In this document: piece after piece, positions 10,330 through 20,729 of the stretch
How the letters are laid out: each line of letters starts with the position of its first letter
Numbering within the stretch: position 1 is the stretch's first letter
Assembly (NCBI GenBank): GCA_024635475.1
Contig: JAGXIW010000005.1
Location: 100,938-164,937, forward strand
Origin: a bacterium
GTDB taxonomy: Bacteria > Patescibacteriota > Gracilibacteria > BD1-5 > UBA6164
Length of the DNA stretch: 64,000 nucleotides
Direction of reading: 5' to 3'
The notes under the pieces: model-generated
What the model was told of the DNA's origin: nothing
What the model saw: the letters and a program-made list of their open reading frames with translations, nothing else
Database searches by the model: none
Translations under genes and position numbers: made by a program

Positions 10330-11270
10330 ATAAAACCTAGATAAATAAGATATAAAACAATAAAAATTATTCAATGTCATCTATTTAGCTTTCATTTATT
10401 ACTAGAAAAATATAGAAAAAACATAAGTAGAGTTGTTACTGCTAATTCTATAATTATATAGATTATATCTGTATTAGCTATTGAAATTGGAGTTATTAAT
10501 CAAGCTATAGATAATCAAATAACTATATTTATTATATTTGATCAAACTATATTTCAAATAACTATATCACTATCTTTTTTTAAACTAGCTACAACAGATG
10601 CAGCTAATTCAGGTAAACTTGTTCATAAAGCAACAATTGTAAGTCAAATAATCGTTTCTGATATACCAAATGAACTAGCTATTGATTTAGATGCTCTTAC
10701 TATTACTTCTGCTCATAGAGCAAGTCCTATTGATCATCAAATAATATATAATATAGATTTCCAAGTTGGTAATCTTTGTGAGTGTTCCTCTTGTTCTTCT
10801 TCTAAATTTCTCATAATTCAAAATGTATAAGACATAAAAATTATAAAAAACAATATTAATACTAAAGAATCTCAAAAAGTTATAATATTTTTAGTTGTTT
10901 TTGATAAGATTATATCATTGGCTAGAAAAAACAATGCACCTGATGTAAGTAAAGTAAAAGGAACTTCTTTAAAAACCGTTGAATTTTGTGCTTTTAAAGG
11001 ATAAATTATTGCTGATATTCATAAAATCAAAAGTATGTTTGCTATATTTGATCAAACTATATTTCACAAAGCAAGTCATGTTTCTCATTTTATAGCCGAT
11101 ACAGTATTTATAAATATTTCTGGGGCAGATGTTCAAATTGCAACTATAGTTAATCAAATTACCAAATTAGAAATTCAAAACTTTTTTGCAAAATTAGTTG
11201 ATCAATTTACAAGATAAGAAGCACATTTTATAAGTATAAAAAATCCAACAATAAGTAGTATGTAGTCCAT
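10314..11270 (-). CDS. Calcium/sodium antiporter, CaCA superfamily (YrbG-like)
   Basis: This encodes 318 residues with about ten hydrophobic segments. The two inverted alpha repeats are clear: GLTIVAIGTSAPEIF...LGNIVGSNIANIL in the first half and GLTIVALGTSLPEL...IGNIVGSNIINIV in the second, separated by an acidic loop (NLEEEQEEHSQ). These hold the ion-binding Glu and the GNxxGSN segments of Na+/Ca2+ exchangers, so it is an inner-membrane cation antiporter. The reading frame ends in TAG at 10314-10316, inside the earP start. Reading TGA as Gly, this is a true 16-nt overlap and not a fusion. There is no functional link to earP that I know of. Confidence 0.9.
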
Positions 11271-11411
11271 ATTTCTGAAAGATTAAAATATAATAAATTA
11301 TTTTAATAATATAATAATTTTAGAATTATCCAAATTTTATTTGATAATTTAATTGAATTTTTCTCTTTTTTTATTAATATGTTTATGTAAAACATTTAAA
11401 TTATTTTTATT

Positions 11412-12962
11412 ATGTACATTTTTATGCGAGTCTTATTTGCCATATTTTTTTCATTGATAACTTTTTTATCATGTTTTTGAGATGAATTGAAATCAATTGG
11501 TCCTGAATTGAATGAAGTGGATATAAAATGTACAGAAAATAAATATGATCTAGTATGAGATTTTGATACAAAAATAAATAGTAATTTAATTTATAGTATA
11601 AAAAATCATCTTACTTGAGTAGAAAAAAGTAATAAAAATATTTCTTTTTTAGTTACTAAAGATTGACAAAAAATTATTGAAAAAAATACAGAAAAATTTA
11701 ATATGATTTTCTCTGAGGTATGAATTTTTCTAATTAAGGCTAATATTATTGAAAAAGATTCACAATGTGTTTATGAATTAGAAAAAAAAGTTAATGTCTA
11801 TGCTAAAATAGTTTCGTATATTTCAGATAAAAATGATTTTAATTTATCATTTGATGAAAATTTCAAAAAAAATCGTATATTTTTTAATAAAACAATTTTA
11901 GAAAATAAAAATACAAGTTCTATACAAGATCAATTTTTATCTCAGATTACTGATAAATTACATATTTTTCAAGATTCAGATATAATAATTATTAATTCAA
12001 ATAATTATTTAGAAATTCTTCAGTGATTTGAAAAATTATCAAAAATTTATAATATAAATTTTCCCAATAAAAAGATATTTATAGTTACAAATTCTAGTTT
12101 TATACTTTCAAAAAAATTACTAAGCAATTTTATAAATAGTTTAGAAGTAAATATATATACTTTTTCCCCATCAAATTTATTAAATTTTCTAAATTATATT
12201 TCTTGAGGGAATCCATCAACAGAAATCATAAAAGATAAATATTATTGAATCAATCAGATATCATTTGATGATTCATCTAGTAATCTATTTTTTCTTACAA
12301 ATTTTACGAATAAGCTTATTTTATCTTGATTTCCTATTAGTATTTTAGGAATAATATTTTCTTTATGAATTGCTGTTACTCTTATAAATTTTACAAGGCA
12401 ATTTATTTGAATATCTATTTTTAATTTATATTATCCTATATTTTTCGCATTAAGTATATATCTTTTTAGTTTTCAAACAACACTAATCCTTTTCTTTGCT
12501 TCCATATTTTCTATGTATTTTATGAAATTTATATACAAAAGAGTACATTTTTTATTAAATACTAAACTTTCTTTATATTTTATACTTTATATTATAATTG
12601 CTATAATATTTATTTGAATATTAAACTTGCTTAATTTTGTAGATTTTTACGATTTAAAATCAAATTTAGTTATTTTCCCATTTATTATAATTCCAATGAT
12701 TGCTTATAAATTATTTGCCGATGAAAGAAAAGTTTTTAGCTTTGGTTTCTTATTTTACTTATTAGAATTTATATTTGTATCATTTATTGCTTATTTTACA
12801 ATTAGGTCTAGCTTTATTCAAAATATGTTTTTAGCCTATACAGAATTACTTATTATTGTATTTTTTATAAACTTTTTAATTTGAAAATTCACTTGATTAC
12901 AAATTTTAGAATATATTCGTTTTATTCCTTTAATAAAAAAACATTTTCAAGAAGAAGAGTAA
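11412..12962 (+). CDS. Membrane protein with extracytoplasmic domain and seven C-terminal TM helices (7TM_transglut-like)
   Basis: This encodes 516 residues. The N-terminus is a signal sequence with a possible lipobox (FLSC). An extracytoplasmic region of about 270 residues follows, then from about residue 300 seven hydrophobic helices separated by short loops. In the 7TM_transglut family (inactive transglutaminase fused to 7TM), this layout typically occurs next to an ATPgrasp_ST ligase, and the next gene encodes exactly that domain. I do not see a clear transglutaminase fold in the N-terminal region, so the family name rests on topology and context. A start at the in-frame ATG 11424 is possible. 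It probably anchors or feeds substrate to the ligases encoded downstream. Confidence 0.8.
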
Positions 12963-13041
12963 ACTACAAAATATAGAATTGTAAAAAAAATAATTTTACA
13001 ATTTTCTAAGCATTGACTACTAATCCCTAATTTCTATACCT

Positions 13042-15369
13042 ATGTTTGATTTTTGAATACTTTCGATGAATGAAAGAAATCTAAATTATATAAAAAAACT
13101 CAACCCAAAATCTTCTATAAATTTGGCTGATAATAAAGTAGAAACAAAGATTTTTTTAGAAGAAAGATGAATTTTGGTACCTAAAACATTAGAAACTATA
13201 TCAAATAAAAAACAATTAACTTCTTTTAATTTTTCTTTAATTAAAGAAAAATTTTTTGTTATAAAACCTGTTTTTTGAAGTAAATGAGAAGGGATACTGA
13301 TAGTTGAAAAATTAAAAAATTGAAATTATAAAATATGAGATGATATAGTTTCAGAAGTATTTTTAGTTGATCATATGCATGATATATTGAATTGAGATTT
13401 CTCTCTAAATTATTGATTTGATAAAGTTTTAATAGAAGAAAAATTAATTCCATGAAATTGATTTGAAAGATTTTGTAAGTACTGATTAGCTGATATAAGA
13501 TTGATAGTTTATAACCTTGTACCCGTGGCAGCAATGGTTAGAATGCCAACAAAAGTATCAGGTTGAAAAGCAAATCTAGCTCAATGATGATTTTGACTTG
13601 GTATAGAAGTATGATCAGGAATAATTAATACCATATATATAAATTGAAAGGTACATAAAAACAATTTTCCAGAAAAATATAGCTTTTTAAAATGATTTGA
13701 AATTCCATTTTGGGATGAGATACTTTATGCTTCATCAAAGACTCAATTTTTTGTAAATCTTTGATATATTGCTCTTGATTGGGTTATAACAGAATCTTGA
13801 CCAAAAATCCTTGAGATAAATGCTAGAGCAGGTCTTGAAATACAAAATGTATGTTTGCTACCTTTAAAAAACAGACTTGATAAAATAAAAGATTTAAAAA
13901 TATCTGAGCCAGAAAAATGAGTAGAATTATCAAAATCTTTGTTCTCACATAAAGTTACAAATAGATTTAATTCATCAAAAATTCTTTATTTATCACAACA
14001 AGCAAAACTTATTTTTAATGAAAGTGAAGAAAATGTAATAGTTAAGGTTGATTTAAATAAATCAAAAAATTTCATTTCTAATTATTTATTTGATTTAGTT
14101 ATGAAAAACAATTTTGTAATTAAAATCTGAGAAAATATAAAATTTAAAAATTTAAAATTTATAGTTGATGAATCTTTGGATAATGATACTTTAGTTTTAT
14201 GAACAAATATAGTAAAAGACTTTTATATAAAACCTGAAACAAATATAATTAATAAAGAATTATTTATTCCAAAAAAAATAAATAAAAATGAGATTTCTTT
14301 ACTTAAAATTATTGATGAAAAAATTGTAAAATTGGATAAAAAAGTAAGTATAACTAATTCTATCAAACCTATAAATTTCTTAGAACAATTAGATAAATTT
14401 ATAGAAATGAAATGAAAATATAATCCAAACTTTGAATATAACTTTATAAGTGATAATAAAATAGAAACAATAGAATTAGAAATAATATCTTTAAAAGAAA
14501 CTTATTTTAAAAAAGATTTAGAATTGAAATCAGTATTTGCAAATATATTTTTGGAAAAAATTGATGAAATTTCAAATAAATTAAATTTGATTAAAGCATA
14601 TAAATCACAAAAATTTGAGGATATAGAAAAGTATAATATAAAGCTTTATTGAAAGTTAGAAGAAAAATTTGTAGAAAAATCTGAAAATAAATTGGGATTA
14701 TTAATAACTGAAGATATATTATGAAAACAATTAGATCAAAATTATGTAGTTGAATACATAAAAAATTATTTAGAACAAAATTGATTAATAGAATGAGTAA
14801 AAGTAGTTTTATCTACTTCAAATATGTCTAGAATTTCTGTAAATAGAAAAAAATGAAAAGTTGAAGTCAGAGTATCTATAGATTGAATTTTTAGGAAAAA
14901 AGAACTAGATTGAATAATCGCTCACGAAATATGAGTTCATCTTGTAAGATATATTAATTGAAAAAAATCATGATGGAACATATTTGAATCAGGAACTGCA
15001 AATTATTTATCAACAGAAGAATGATTAGCAGTTTATAATAGTTTAAAATATTTTCCAGAAAATTATAAAAAAAATTCTATGTACCAAAATTATTATATGA
15101 TAAATTTGTCAAAAAAACTTGATTTTCAAGAATTAGCAGAGATTTGATTTCGTTTAAAATGAAATGATTATGTTAAAGTATTTAAAACTGTTACTAGGTT
15201 TAAAAAATGAATAATTGATACAAGTATAAAAAATCCCTGAGCATTTTTTTCTAAAGATAAAGTTTATTTAGATTGATATGTAAAAGTTAAAGAATGGGTT
15301 GAAAAGTGATGAGATATTGATAAGTTAATGATAGGGAAGATTAAAATAGAAGATTTAAATTTTATTTAG
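13042..15369 (+). CDS. ATP-grasp ligase (ATPgrasp_ST type) fused to a DUF1704/MATCAP-like metallopeptidase
   Basis: This encodes 775 residues. Residues 1 to about 290 are an ATP-grasp ligase: FVIKPVFGSKGEGILIV, IRLIVYNLVPVAAMVRMP, SGGKANLAQGGFG, and ALDWVITESGPKILEINARAGLEIQN (metal-binding E and N). From about 400 to the end it matches the DUF1704 family: IIAHEIGVHLVRYINGKK with H628, E629 and H632, then STEEGLA with E659/E660. This family includes the QEGLA-motif proteins and the vertebrate tubulin tyrosine carboxypeptidase MATCAP. A linker near residues 300-395, ending in LVLGTNIVKDFYIKP, may be a degenerate retropepsin-like domain, which is speculative. One polypeptide thus has peptide-bond-making and peptide-bond-cleaving domains. 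Substrate unknown. Confidence 0.85.
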
Positions 15370-15390
15370 TATTTTTTAATTATAATTACC

Positions 15391-16371
15391 ATGTGAAAAT
15401 TTATGACTTATTTTTCTATTACTTCCCAAATAATTATTGACGAAGCTAAAAAAATGGGATTTGAAACTGAAATATTACAAGTAAATAAAAATTTTTATGT
15501 GATTAGATGAAACGGTAAAGAAATATATTTTAAAAGTAATGATTTTTGATGAAACACAGCTTTGTGATATAAAATAGCTGATGATAAAGAATTAACAAGT
15601 ATTATTTTAGATAAAAATTGATTTAAAATTCCTAGAAGTATTTATATAAATAAAAAAGATTTAAAATACTTTAATATAGAAAAAACAAATTTGAAGTTTC
15701 CATTGGTTACAAAACCAATAGATGAGTGACATGGTAATTGAGTAACCATATGAATAGAGTCAAAGGAAGAATTAAATTGTGGTATAAAAGAAGCTTTAAA
15801 ATACGGAAATAATTTAATTATTCAAGAATTTATAGAATGAGATGAACATAGAATATTAGTTATTTGAGATAAAGTTATTTTATGAATAAAAAGAATACCT
15901 GCACATATTATTTGAGACTGAATTAATACTATTAAAGAATTAATTGAACTAGAAAATAAGAATCCTCTTAGATGAAAATGATATGAGTCATCTTTAACTT
16001 ATATTGATATAGATTCTAAATTAATTAATTATATTTGAAAAACTTGATTAAAATTAGATACTATTTCTAATAAATGAGAATATGTAAAACTAAGATGAGT
16101 TTCAAACTTATGAGTTTGATGAACATTAATAAATGTAACAAATAAAATGTCAGAAGAATTAAAAAAAGAATGTGTTTATGCAGTTAAAGAATTATGATTA
16201 AAGGTAGCTTGAATAGATATAATTACTGAGGATTTGACAACTTCTTTACATAATTCATGATGAGCTATAATAGAAGTAAATGCTACTCCTTGATTTTGAT
16301 GAGATTTTGAACTAACTTGAGTTAATACTTGAAAGGAATTGTTGAAGTATGTTTTTGATATAAAAGATTAA
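15391..16371 (+). CDS. Cyanophycin synthetase/GshF-like ATP-grasp ligase
   Basis: This encodes 326 residues, 21 nt after the previous gene. Motifs match the ATP-grasp part of cyanophycin synthetase and bifunctional glutathione synthetase: a KSNDFGGNTALGYKIADDK entry, PLVTKPIDEGHGNGVTIGI (P-loop-like lid), EFIEGDEHRILVIGDKV, IKRIPAHIIGDGINTIKEL, VKLRGVSNLGVGGTLINVT and GAIIEVNATPGFG. These enzymes form amide bonds between amino acids or onto peptides using acyl phosphates. With the preceding ATP-grasp/peptidase fusion and the 7TM protein it forms a three-gene operon. ATG 15403 is an alternative start. The stop overlaps the stop of the convergent CAP gene by 4 nt. Confidence 0.87.
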
Positions 16372-17246
16372 TTTACAATTTCTGTACAAAAATGGGTAGT
16401 TATATAAAATTCAAAAGAATTAATTCCTGATTTTTTTATAGCTATTCACATTCAGATTTTACTAAATTCTTTTTTTATGATACTTTCATAATGAACTTGA
16501 TTAGCTTTACCCCTTTCGGCCATATACATATCAAATACTTCTTTAATTCACTTTGTTAACTTATCTGTACAATCATTTGAATCGTTACATTTATAATATC
16601 ATCTTCCTGTATTTTCGCTGTGAGTTATCCTATTTATATTTTCACAAGTTACTTGTCTATCTGAAAACCATGAATTAATCTTATTATAATTATAATATGA
16701 ATCTCCAGAATCTCTTTTATGAGACATAATTCACCTTGCAAGGGAAGTATCTGACCACTCTTCAGCAGTATCATTTAATTTATTTTCATAAGAATATGCT
16801 TCACTTCATTTATTTTTTCTTATCTCATTATAAAATCAAATCCAAGAAGATCTAACTTTGCTTATATCAATCTTGAAATCAGAAAAATTAGTTTTACTTG
16901 CATAATTTGATTTGGTTTCACTTCCTTTTGTTACTTCTTTTATATTATTTTCTTGTTTGTATTTATCATTTGTATAATTTACTATAGTTGTTTTTATTCA
17001 ATTTAATATTTGGTAAATTTTGGAGTTTTTTTCAGTTTTTTTAATTGTTTTATTAATAGTAAATACATATTTTGTTGTTACTACATCTCATTTTTTATCT
17101 ATAAGTTTATTAATCTTATTAGAAATTTCATTTATTAAAAGTTTATCTTTCATAGTCAATTTATATATTTCTGTTTCAGCAAAAGAAAACTGAATAGAAA
17201 ATATAAATAGAAGAATAATAATAAATATTTTTTTAAGAAAAGTCAT
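16368..17246 (-). CDS. Secreted CAP (SCP/PR-1) domain protein
   Basis: This encodes 292 residues with a clean signal peptide (MTFLKKIFIIILLFIFS, cleavage near SFAET). A charged, Lys-rich linker leads to a CAP domain from about residue 135: FYNEIRKNKG, LNDTAEEWSDTSLARG, MSHKRDSGDSYYNY, ITHSENTGRGYYKCN, KEVFDMYMAERG, VHYESIIKKEFSKIGMGIAI, and a final YITTHFC strand. The cavity residues of CAP proteins (two His and Glu) have candidates here. Function is unknown; bacterial CAP proteins are extracellular and act in adhesion or on peptides and lipids. It is convergent with the ATP-grasp operon, sharing the bases of the two stop codons. Confidence 0.88.
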
Positions 17247-17318
17247 AATTTAAAAATTACTTATAATTAATTCATTATAAGTAATTGATTTTTATTTCAA
17301 AAAGATTTTTTAAAACTA

Positions 17319-17346
17319 AAAAAGAAGGATTTAAAATCCTTCTTTT
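17319..17346 (-). terminator. Bidirectional hairpin terminator
   Basis: AAGAAGGATTT pairs with AAATCCTTCTT with almost no loop, flanked by A and T runs on the two sides. It lies just after the minus-strand gene ending at 17353 and so closes the helicase operon. Confidence 0.75.
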
Positions 17347-17352
17347 TTATAA

Positions 17353-17811
17353 TTATTTACCTCTTGAAGAATAACTACTTCATCATCTTGAACTAGGTTT
17401 TCTTGTAGATCATCTTTGTCATCTTCTTTCGTCTCTTTTTGGAGGGTATGAACCACTTTTATATTCAGAGTCATGATTTTCAGTTTTTTTATAAGAACTA
17501 TCACTTCTAGGAAAGCTAGGCTTACTATAACCAAAATCTCTTGAACCAAAACTTTTTTTCTCATAAGAATTACTTTTAAAATCATCTGATTTTCTATAAG
17601 TACTATCTTTTTTTGGAAAGCCTGTTCTACTTAAACCAGAATCTCTAGGAGTATAACTTTTCTTTTCTTCTATATTTCAGATTTTTTTCTCTAGGGAAAT
17701 AATTGTTTTTTCCAAAGAAGTAATTGTATTTTCCAAAGAATTAACAGTTTTAGTTAATGAATTAATAGCTTTTTCTAAAGAGCTATTTTTTTCTTCTAAA
17801 TATTCTTGCAT
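17353..17811 (-). CDS. Coiled-coil protein with an RG-rich tail shared with the upstream helicase
   Basis: This encodes 152 residues. Residues 1 to about 50 form a regular heptad coiled coil (MQEYLEEKNSSLEKAINSL, then repeated NSLENT/TSLEKT/ISLEKK units). The rest is low-complexity Ser/Arg/Lys/Tyr. The tail, including FGSRDFGY, PPKRDERRGQRGSTRK and SSRG, closely parallels the tail of the DEAD-box helicase ([29 protein letters not shown]). It starts 27 nt after the helicase stop, in the same operon. It probably oligomerises through the coiled coil and binds RNA or the helicase through the basic tail (inference). I know no named family. Confidence 0.8.
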
Positions 17812-17838
17812 AAAAATTAAATTAAATATTAAAAATAA

Positions 17839-19257
17839 TTATCTTCATCTAAAACTACTACTACTTCAATTATCTCTTCTTGTAGTGCTTCTTTGTCATC
17901 TTTGTTCATCTCTTTTAGCAAAATATCAAGTACTTCTATGTTCTGAAGATTTATTGTCATCAGTATTTCTATAAGAAGAACTATCTCTTGAACCAAAACT
18001 TTTTCTTTCTCCAGATCCACTTCTACTTCATCCAAATCATCCTCTTGATCATCCTCTACTACCTCCACCAAAACCACCTCTTCATCTATTTCATCCAAAA
18101 CCACCTCTTCATGAAGTACTTCTTTCTTCTACTTTTCTTTCTATTTCTTCTCATTCATTATTTACTTGTTTTATTTTGATTTTGTTAGTTCTTTCAATAT
18201 TTTTTAGAGAATATTGTTCGCTTCAAGAAACAAACATTATTGCTTTACCTTCAGCACCAGCTCTACCAGTTCTACCAATTCTATGAATGTAACTTTCAGG
18301 ATCTGTAGGTACATCAAAGTTTACAACTAGATCTATATTTTTCATATTTAATCATCTAGCAGCTACATCAGTAACTACAAATATATTTGAATATCCATCT
18401 TGGAAATCTTTTAAAGCTTTAAATCTCTCTCTTTGTCTCATATCTCAATTTAAATATGATGCTTTAAATCAATCATCATTTAATTTGTTAGATAACATTT
18501 CAGTATCTCTTTTTGTTTGTACAAAAACTATAGTTTTTTCAGATTTATGAGTTTTTATAAACCTGTTTAAAAGATCATATTTGTGTATATGAGGAGTTTC
18601 TACAAATGAGTGATCAATTTTTTCAGTAGTTATAGCATCTGTTGATTTGATAAATGTATAATTTATTCAAAGATATTTTTCTATAATTGCCTTTATTTCA
18701 TTTGTAATTGTAGCTGAAAAAGAAAAAACTTGTTTAAGATTTGTTAATCAATCCCAAATAAATTCTATATCATCCACAAAACCCATATCAAGCATTCTAT
18801 CTACTTCATCAAGTACAAAGAAGTTTATATGTTCTAGTTTCAATACTTTTCTTTCAATTAAATCAATTACTCTTCAAGGAGTTCAAATTACTATATCCTG
18901 TCATTTTCTGATTAAGTCTATTTGTTTGTAAATAGGACTTCATCCGTAAACAGCTAGAGATGATACTCTATGATATTTACTTAGTTTAAATATTTCTTCT
19001 TTAATTTGAGTTACAAGTTCTCTAGTTGGAGCTATTATAAGAGCTTGAGTTCATCTCTTATTTGGATCCATATTTTGTAATAAAGACAATGCAAATGCAG
19101 CAGTTTTACCTGTACCAGTTTGTGATTGTCCAATTACATTTTTTCCAGCGAAAGCTTCTTTTATTACATCAGTTTGTACTTGAGTTGGAGTTACATATCC
19201 CATCTCAGTAATTGCCTTAAGTATATTGTCGTTAAGTCATAGTTCATTAAAATTCAT
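17839..19257 (-). CDS. DEAD-box ATP-dependent RNA helicase
   Basis: This encodes 472 residues. All core motifs are visible: the Q motif with GYVTPTQVQ, motif [24 protein letters not shown], motif II DEVD, motif [25 protein letters not shown] and motif [12 protein letters not shown]. Motif II reads [12 protein letters not shown], so DEVD takes the place of DEAD. After about residue 370 a long Gly/Arg/Ser tail rich in RGG and GGF units follows, as in cold-shock and ribosome-assembly helicases, and probably binds RNA non-specifically. It is first in a two-gene operon with the coiled-coil/RG protein. A 675-nt non-coding stretch lies upstream. Confidence 0.95.
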
Positions 19258-19431
19258 ATTTTGTTTGGTTAAAAATAATTACATGTGAAAAAAAATCGCA
19301 TATAAAAAAGTGAATGATAAAATAAATTATTAGATATTTTTCTAATACTATTTTTCATAAATATTAAATTTGAGTATAATGCAATACTCTTTGTATTTGA
19401 ATTATAAAAGTTTTTATTTATTTACATAAAA

Positions 19432-19660
19432 TAAACCTTAGATAAAAAGGATGCTCTAAATCATTCTTTTTATGTTTTAAGGAATATCTTTATTATTATG
19501 TCATACTCGTTTATTTATCACGAAGTATTCAGTTTGCAAAATTTACTGAAAAAGGTGATAAGCAAAGGTAGAGGAAGAAAATTTCATTTTTTATATCTTT
19601 TTATAGATTTGTTGAAATTTTAGATTTTCCTTAAAAAAAGTTGTTTTAAAAACTTTTCAA
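19432..19660. ncRNA. Candidate structured RNA, strand undetermined
   Basis: Several helices can be drawn. ATAAAAAGGATG (19442-19453) pairs with CATTCTTTTTAT (19462-19473), extended by CCTTA...TTAAGG. TTATCAC (19515-19521) pairs with GTGATAA (19555-19561). GGAAGAAAATTTC (19573-19585) pairs with GAAATTTTAGATTTTCC (19614-19630). A TATAAT box at 19375-19380 could serve a plus-strand transcript. It does not match the signature sequences of tmRNA, RNase P or SRP RNA. It might instead be the minus-strand leader of the helicase mRNA. AT-rich DNA forms such pairs easily, so confidence is low. Confidence 0.3.
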
Positions 19661-19712
19661 ATTCGATGTTATTATATAGATTAATTTTAAATTGCAAATT
19701 TAAATAAAAAAA

Positions 19713-19740
19713 TTGACAGAAGATAAAATAAAAATATAAT
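19713..19740 (+). promoter_or_regulatory. Promoter of the NAD salvage operon
   Basis: TTGACA (19713-19718), a 16-nt spacer and TATAAT (19735-19740), both perfect consensus boxes. The first 17-bp operator begins 4 nt after the -10 box, so bound repressor would block initiation. Confidence 0.75.
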
Positions 19741-19743
19741 ATG

Positions 19744-19760
19744 AGTGTAATATTTACACT
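19744..19760. promoter_or_regulatory. NrtR-type operator, copy 1
   Basis: AGTGTAATATTTACACT is a perfect 7-bp inverted repeat with a TAT centre. It sits directly downstream of the -10 box of the NAD operon, which contains an nrtR gene. Assignment to NrtR is inference from context. Confidence 0.7.
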
Positions 19761-19896
19761 ATAAAATAATTTATTAGAAAAGTGAATTAAACATACCATT
19801 TTAGATTTAAAAATTGGTTCTTGGTTTTAAACACAATATTACTATAATAAATTATTTATTTATAAAAAAAATGTAAAATTTTTTTAAATAAGAATA

Positions 19897-19913
19897 AGTG
19901 TAATATATACATT
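19897..19913. promoter_or_regulatory. NrtR-type operator, copy 2
   Basis: AGTGTAATATATACATT shares the left half exactly and 15 of 17 positions overall with copy 1. It lies 19 nt before the pncA start codon. Confidence 0.6.
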
Positions 19914-19932
19914 AGTTTATTTCTTAACTTTT

Positions 19933-20682
19933 ATGATTATGAAGAAAGAAGCAGTTATAGTTGTAGATTATCAAAATGATTTTGCTAATCCTGAAACAGG
20001 TACTTTGTATGTAAATAGATGAGAGAAGATTGCAACAGTGATAAATGAAGTTGTTAGGGAAGTTAAAAATAAAGGTTGACTTATAATAACATCAAGAGAA
20101 TTACATCCTGTCTGACATATATCTTTTGCATCAAATTTTGTAGGAAAAGAATCTATTATAGAAGCATTTAAAAGAGGTAAGAATCCTACAGCTAAAAATT
20201 TTATTACTAAAGCTGAAGTACAAGGTTGGACACAAGAAAAAAATCAAATAGGGGATAATGCTATGTTTAATTTACAGGAATTAAAAGCATATTTAGATGT
20301 AGTTTGAGATCAAGCACTTTGGCCAAAACATTGTGTCGATGGAACTATTTGAGCAGAATTTTATAAAGGTTTTGATGCTACTATGGTCGATATAGAGATT
20401 AAAAAATGATTTCAAGCTTATACTCATCCGTATTCTGCATTTGGTGGTAAAACTATGGATGAAAAAGAAAATATGATAAATGTATTGAAATGATTTTGAA
20501 TTAATTTAGTTAAAGTAGTTTGACTTGCGACTGATTACTGTGATATAGCTACTGTACTAGATGCTAGAAAAGAGGGAATAGAAACAGAATTTATCCAAAA
20601 AGCAGCAGCATGAGTAGATCCAGCATGAACTATAGATGCATTAAAAGTTATGAGAGAAGCCTGAGCAAAAATTATTGACTAA
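19933..20682 (+). CDS. pncA: Nicotinamidase
   Basis: This encodes 249 residues. PncA deamidates nicotinamide to nicotinate, the entry to the Preiss-Handler salvage route. The catalytic triad is visible: Asp in VVDYQNDF, Lys in LWPKHCVDGT, and Cys in GLATDYCDIA. The metal-binding stretch reads HPVGHISFASNF. It is somewhat longer than the usual 180-215 residues because of an insert around AKNFITKAEVQGWTQEKNQ. An in-frame ATG at 19939 is an alternative start. First gene of the operon, preceded by two operators. Confidence 0.93.
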
Positions 20683-20687
20683 AAGTA

Positions 20688-20704
20688 AGTGTATATATTA
20701 CAAT
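20688..20704. promoter_or_regulatory. NrtR-type operator, copy 3
   Basis: AGTGTATATATTACAAT lies in the 47-nt gap between pncA and pncB and keeps the AGTGTA...TTACA half-sites. It suggests an internal regulated promoter for pncB and the genes after it. Confidence 0.55.
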
Positions 20705-20729
20705 TAATTATTTATTAATTTAAATTATT

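Larger units (their letters stand above)
19258..19932. other. Long intergenic region between the helicase and pncA
   Basis: No reading frame over about 45 codons was found in either strand with code 25. The left third (to about 19430) would hold the helicase promoter and leader. The middle has strong nested inverted repeats (see the ncRNA candidate). The right third holds the pncA promoter, two copies of the 17-bp operator and a leader of about 170 nt, which is AT-rich and otherwise featureless. Confidence 0.7.

Noticed and set aside
9292..11270. Possible fusion of the Na/Ca antiporter and EarP, since TGA before the earP ATG is not a stop
   Set aside because: The antiporter frame runs on for three codons and ends in TAG at 10314-10316; the two genes are in different frames and overlap by 16 nt.
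17331..18179. Acidic or Leu/Phe-rich reading frames around the end of the helicase operon
   Set aside because: They are other-frame shadows of the Arg/Gly/Ser-rich tails; the RG frames have clear motifs and shared tails.
19432..19660. tmRNA, RNase P RNA or SRP RNA in the structured gap
   Set aside because: No tRNA-like end with CCA, no RNase P core sequences and no SRP GGAA/GNAR loop could be found.
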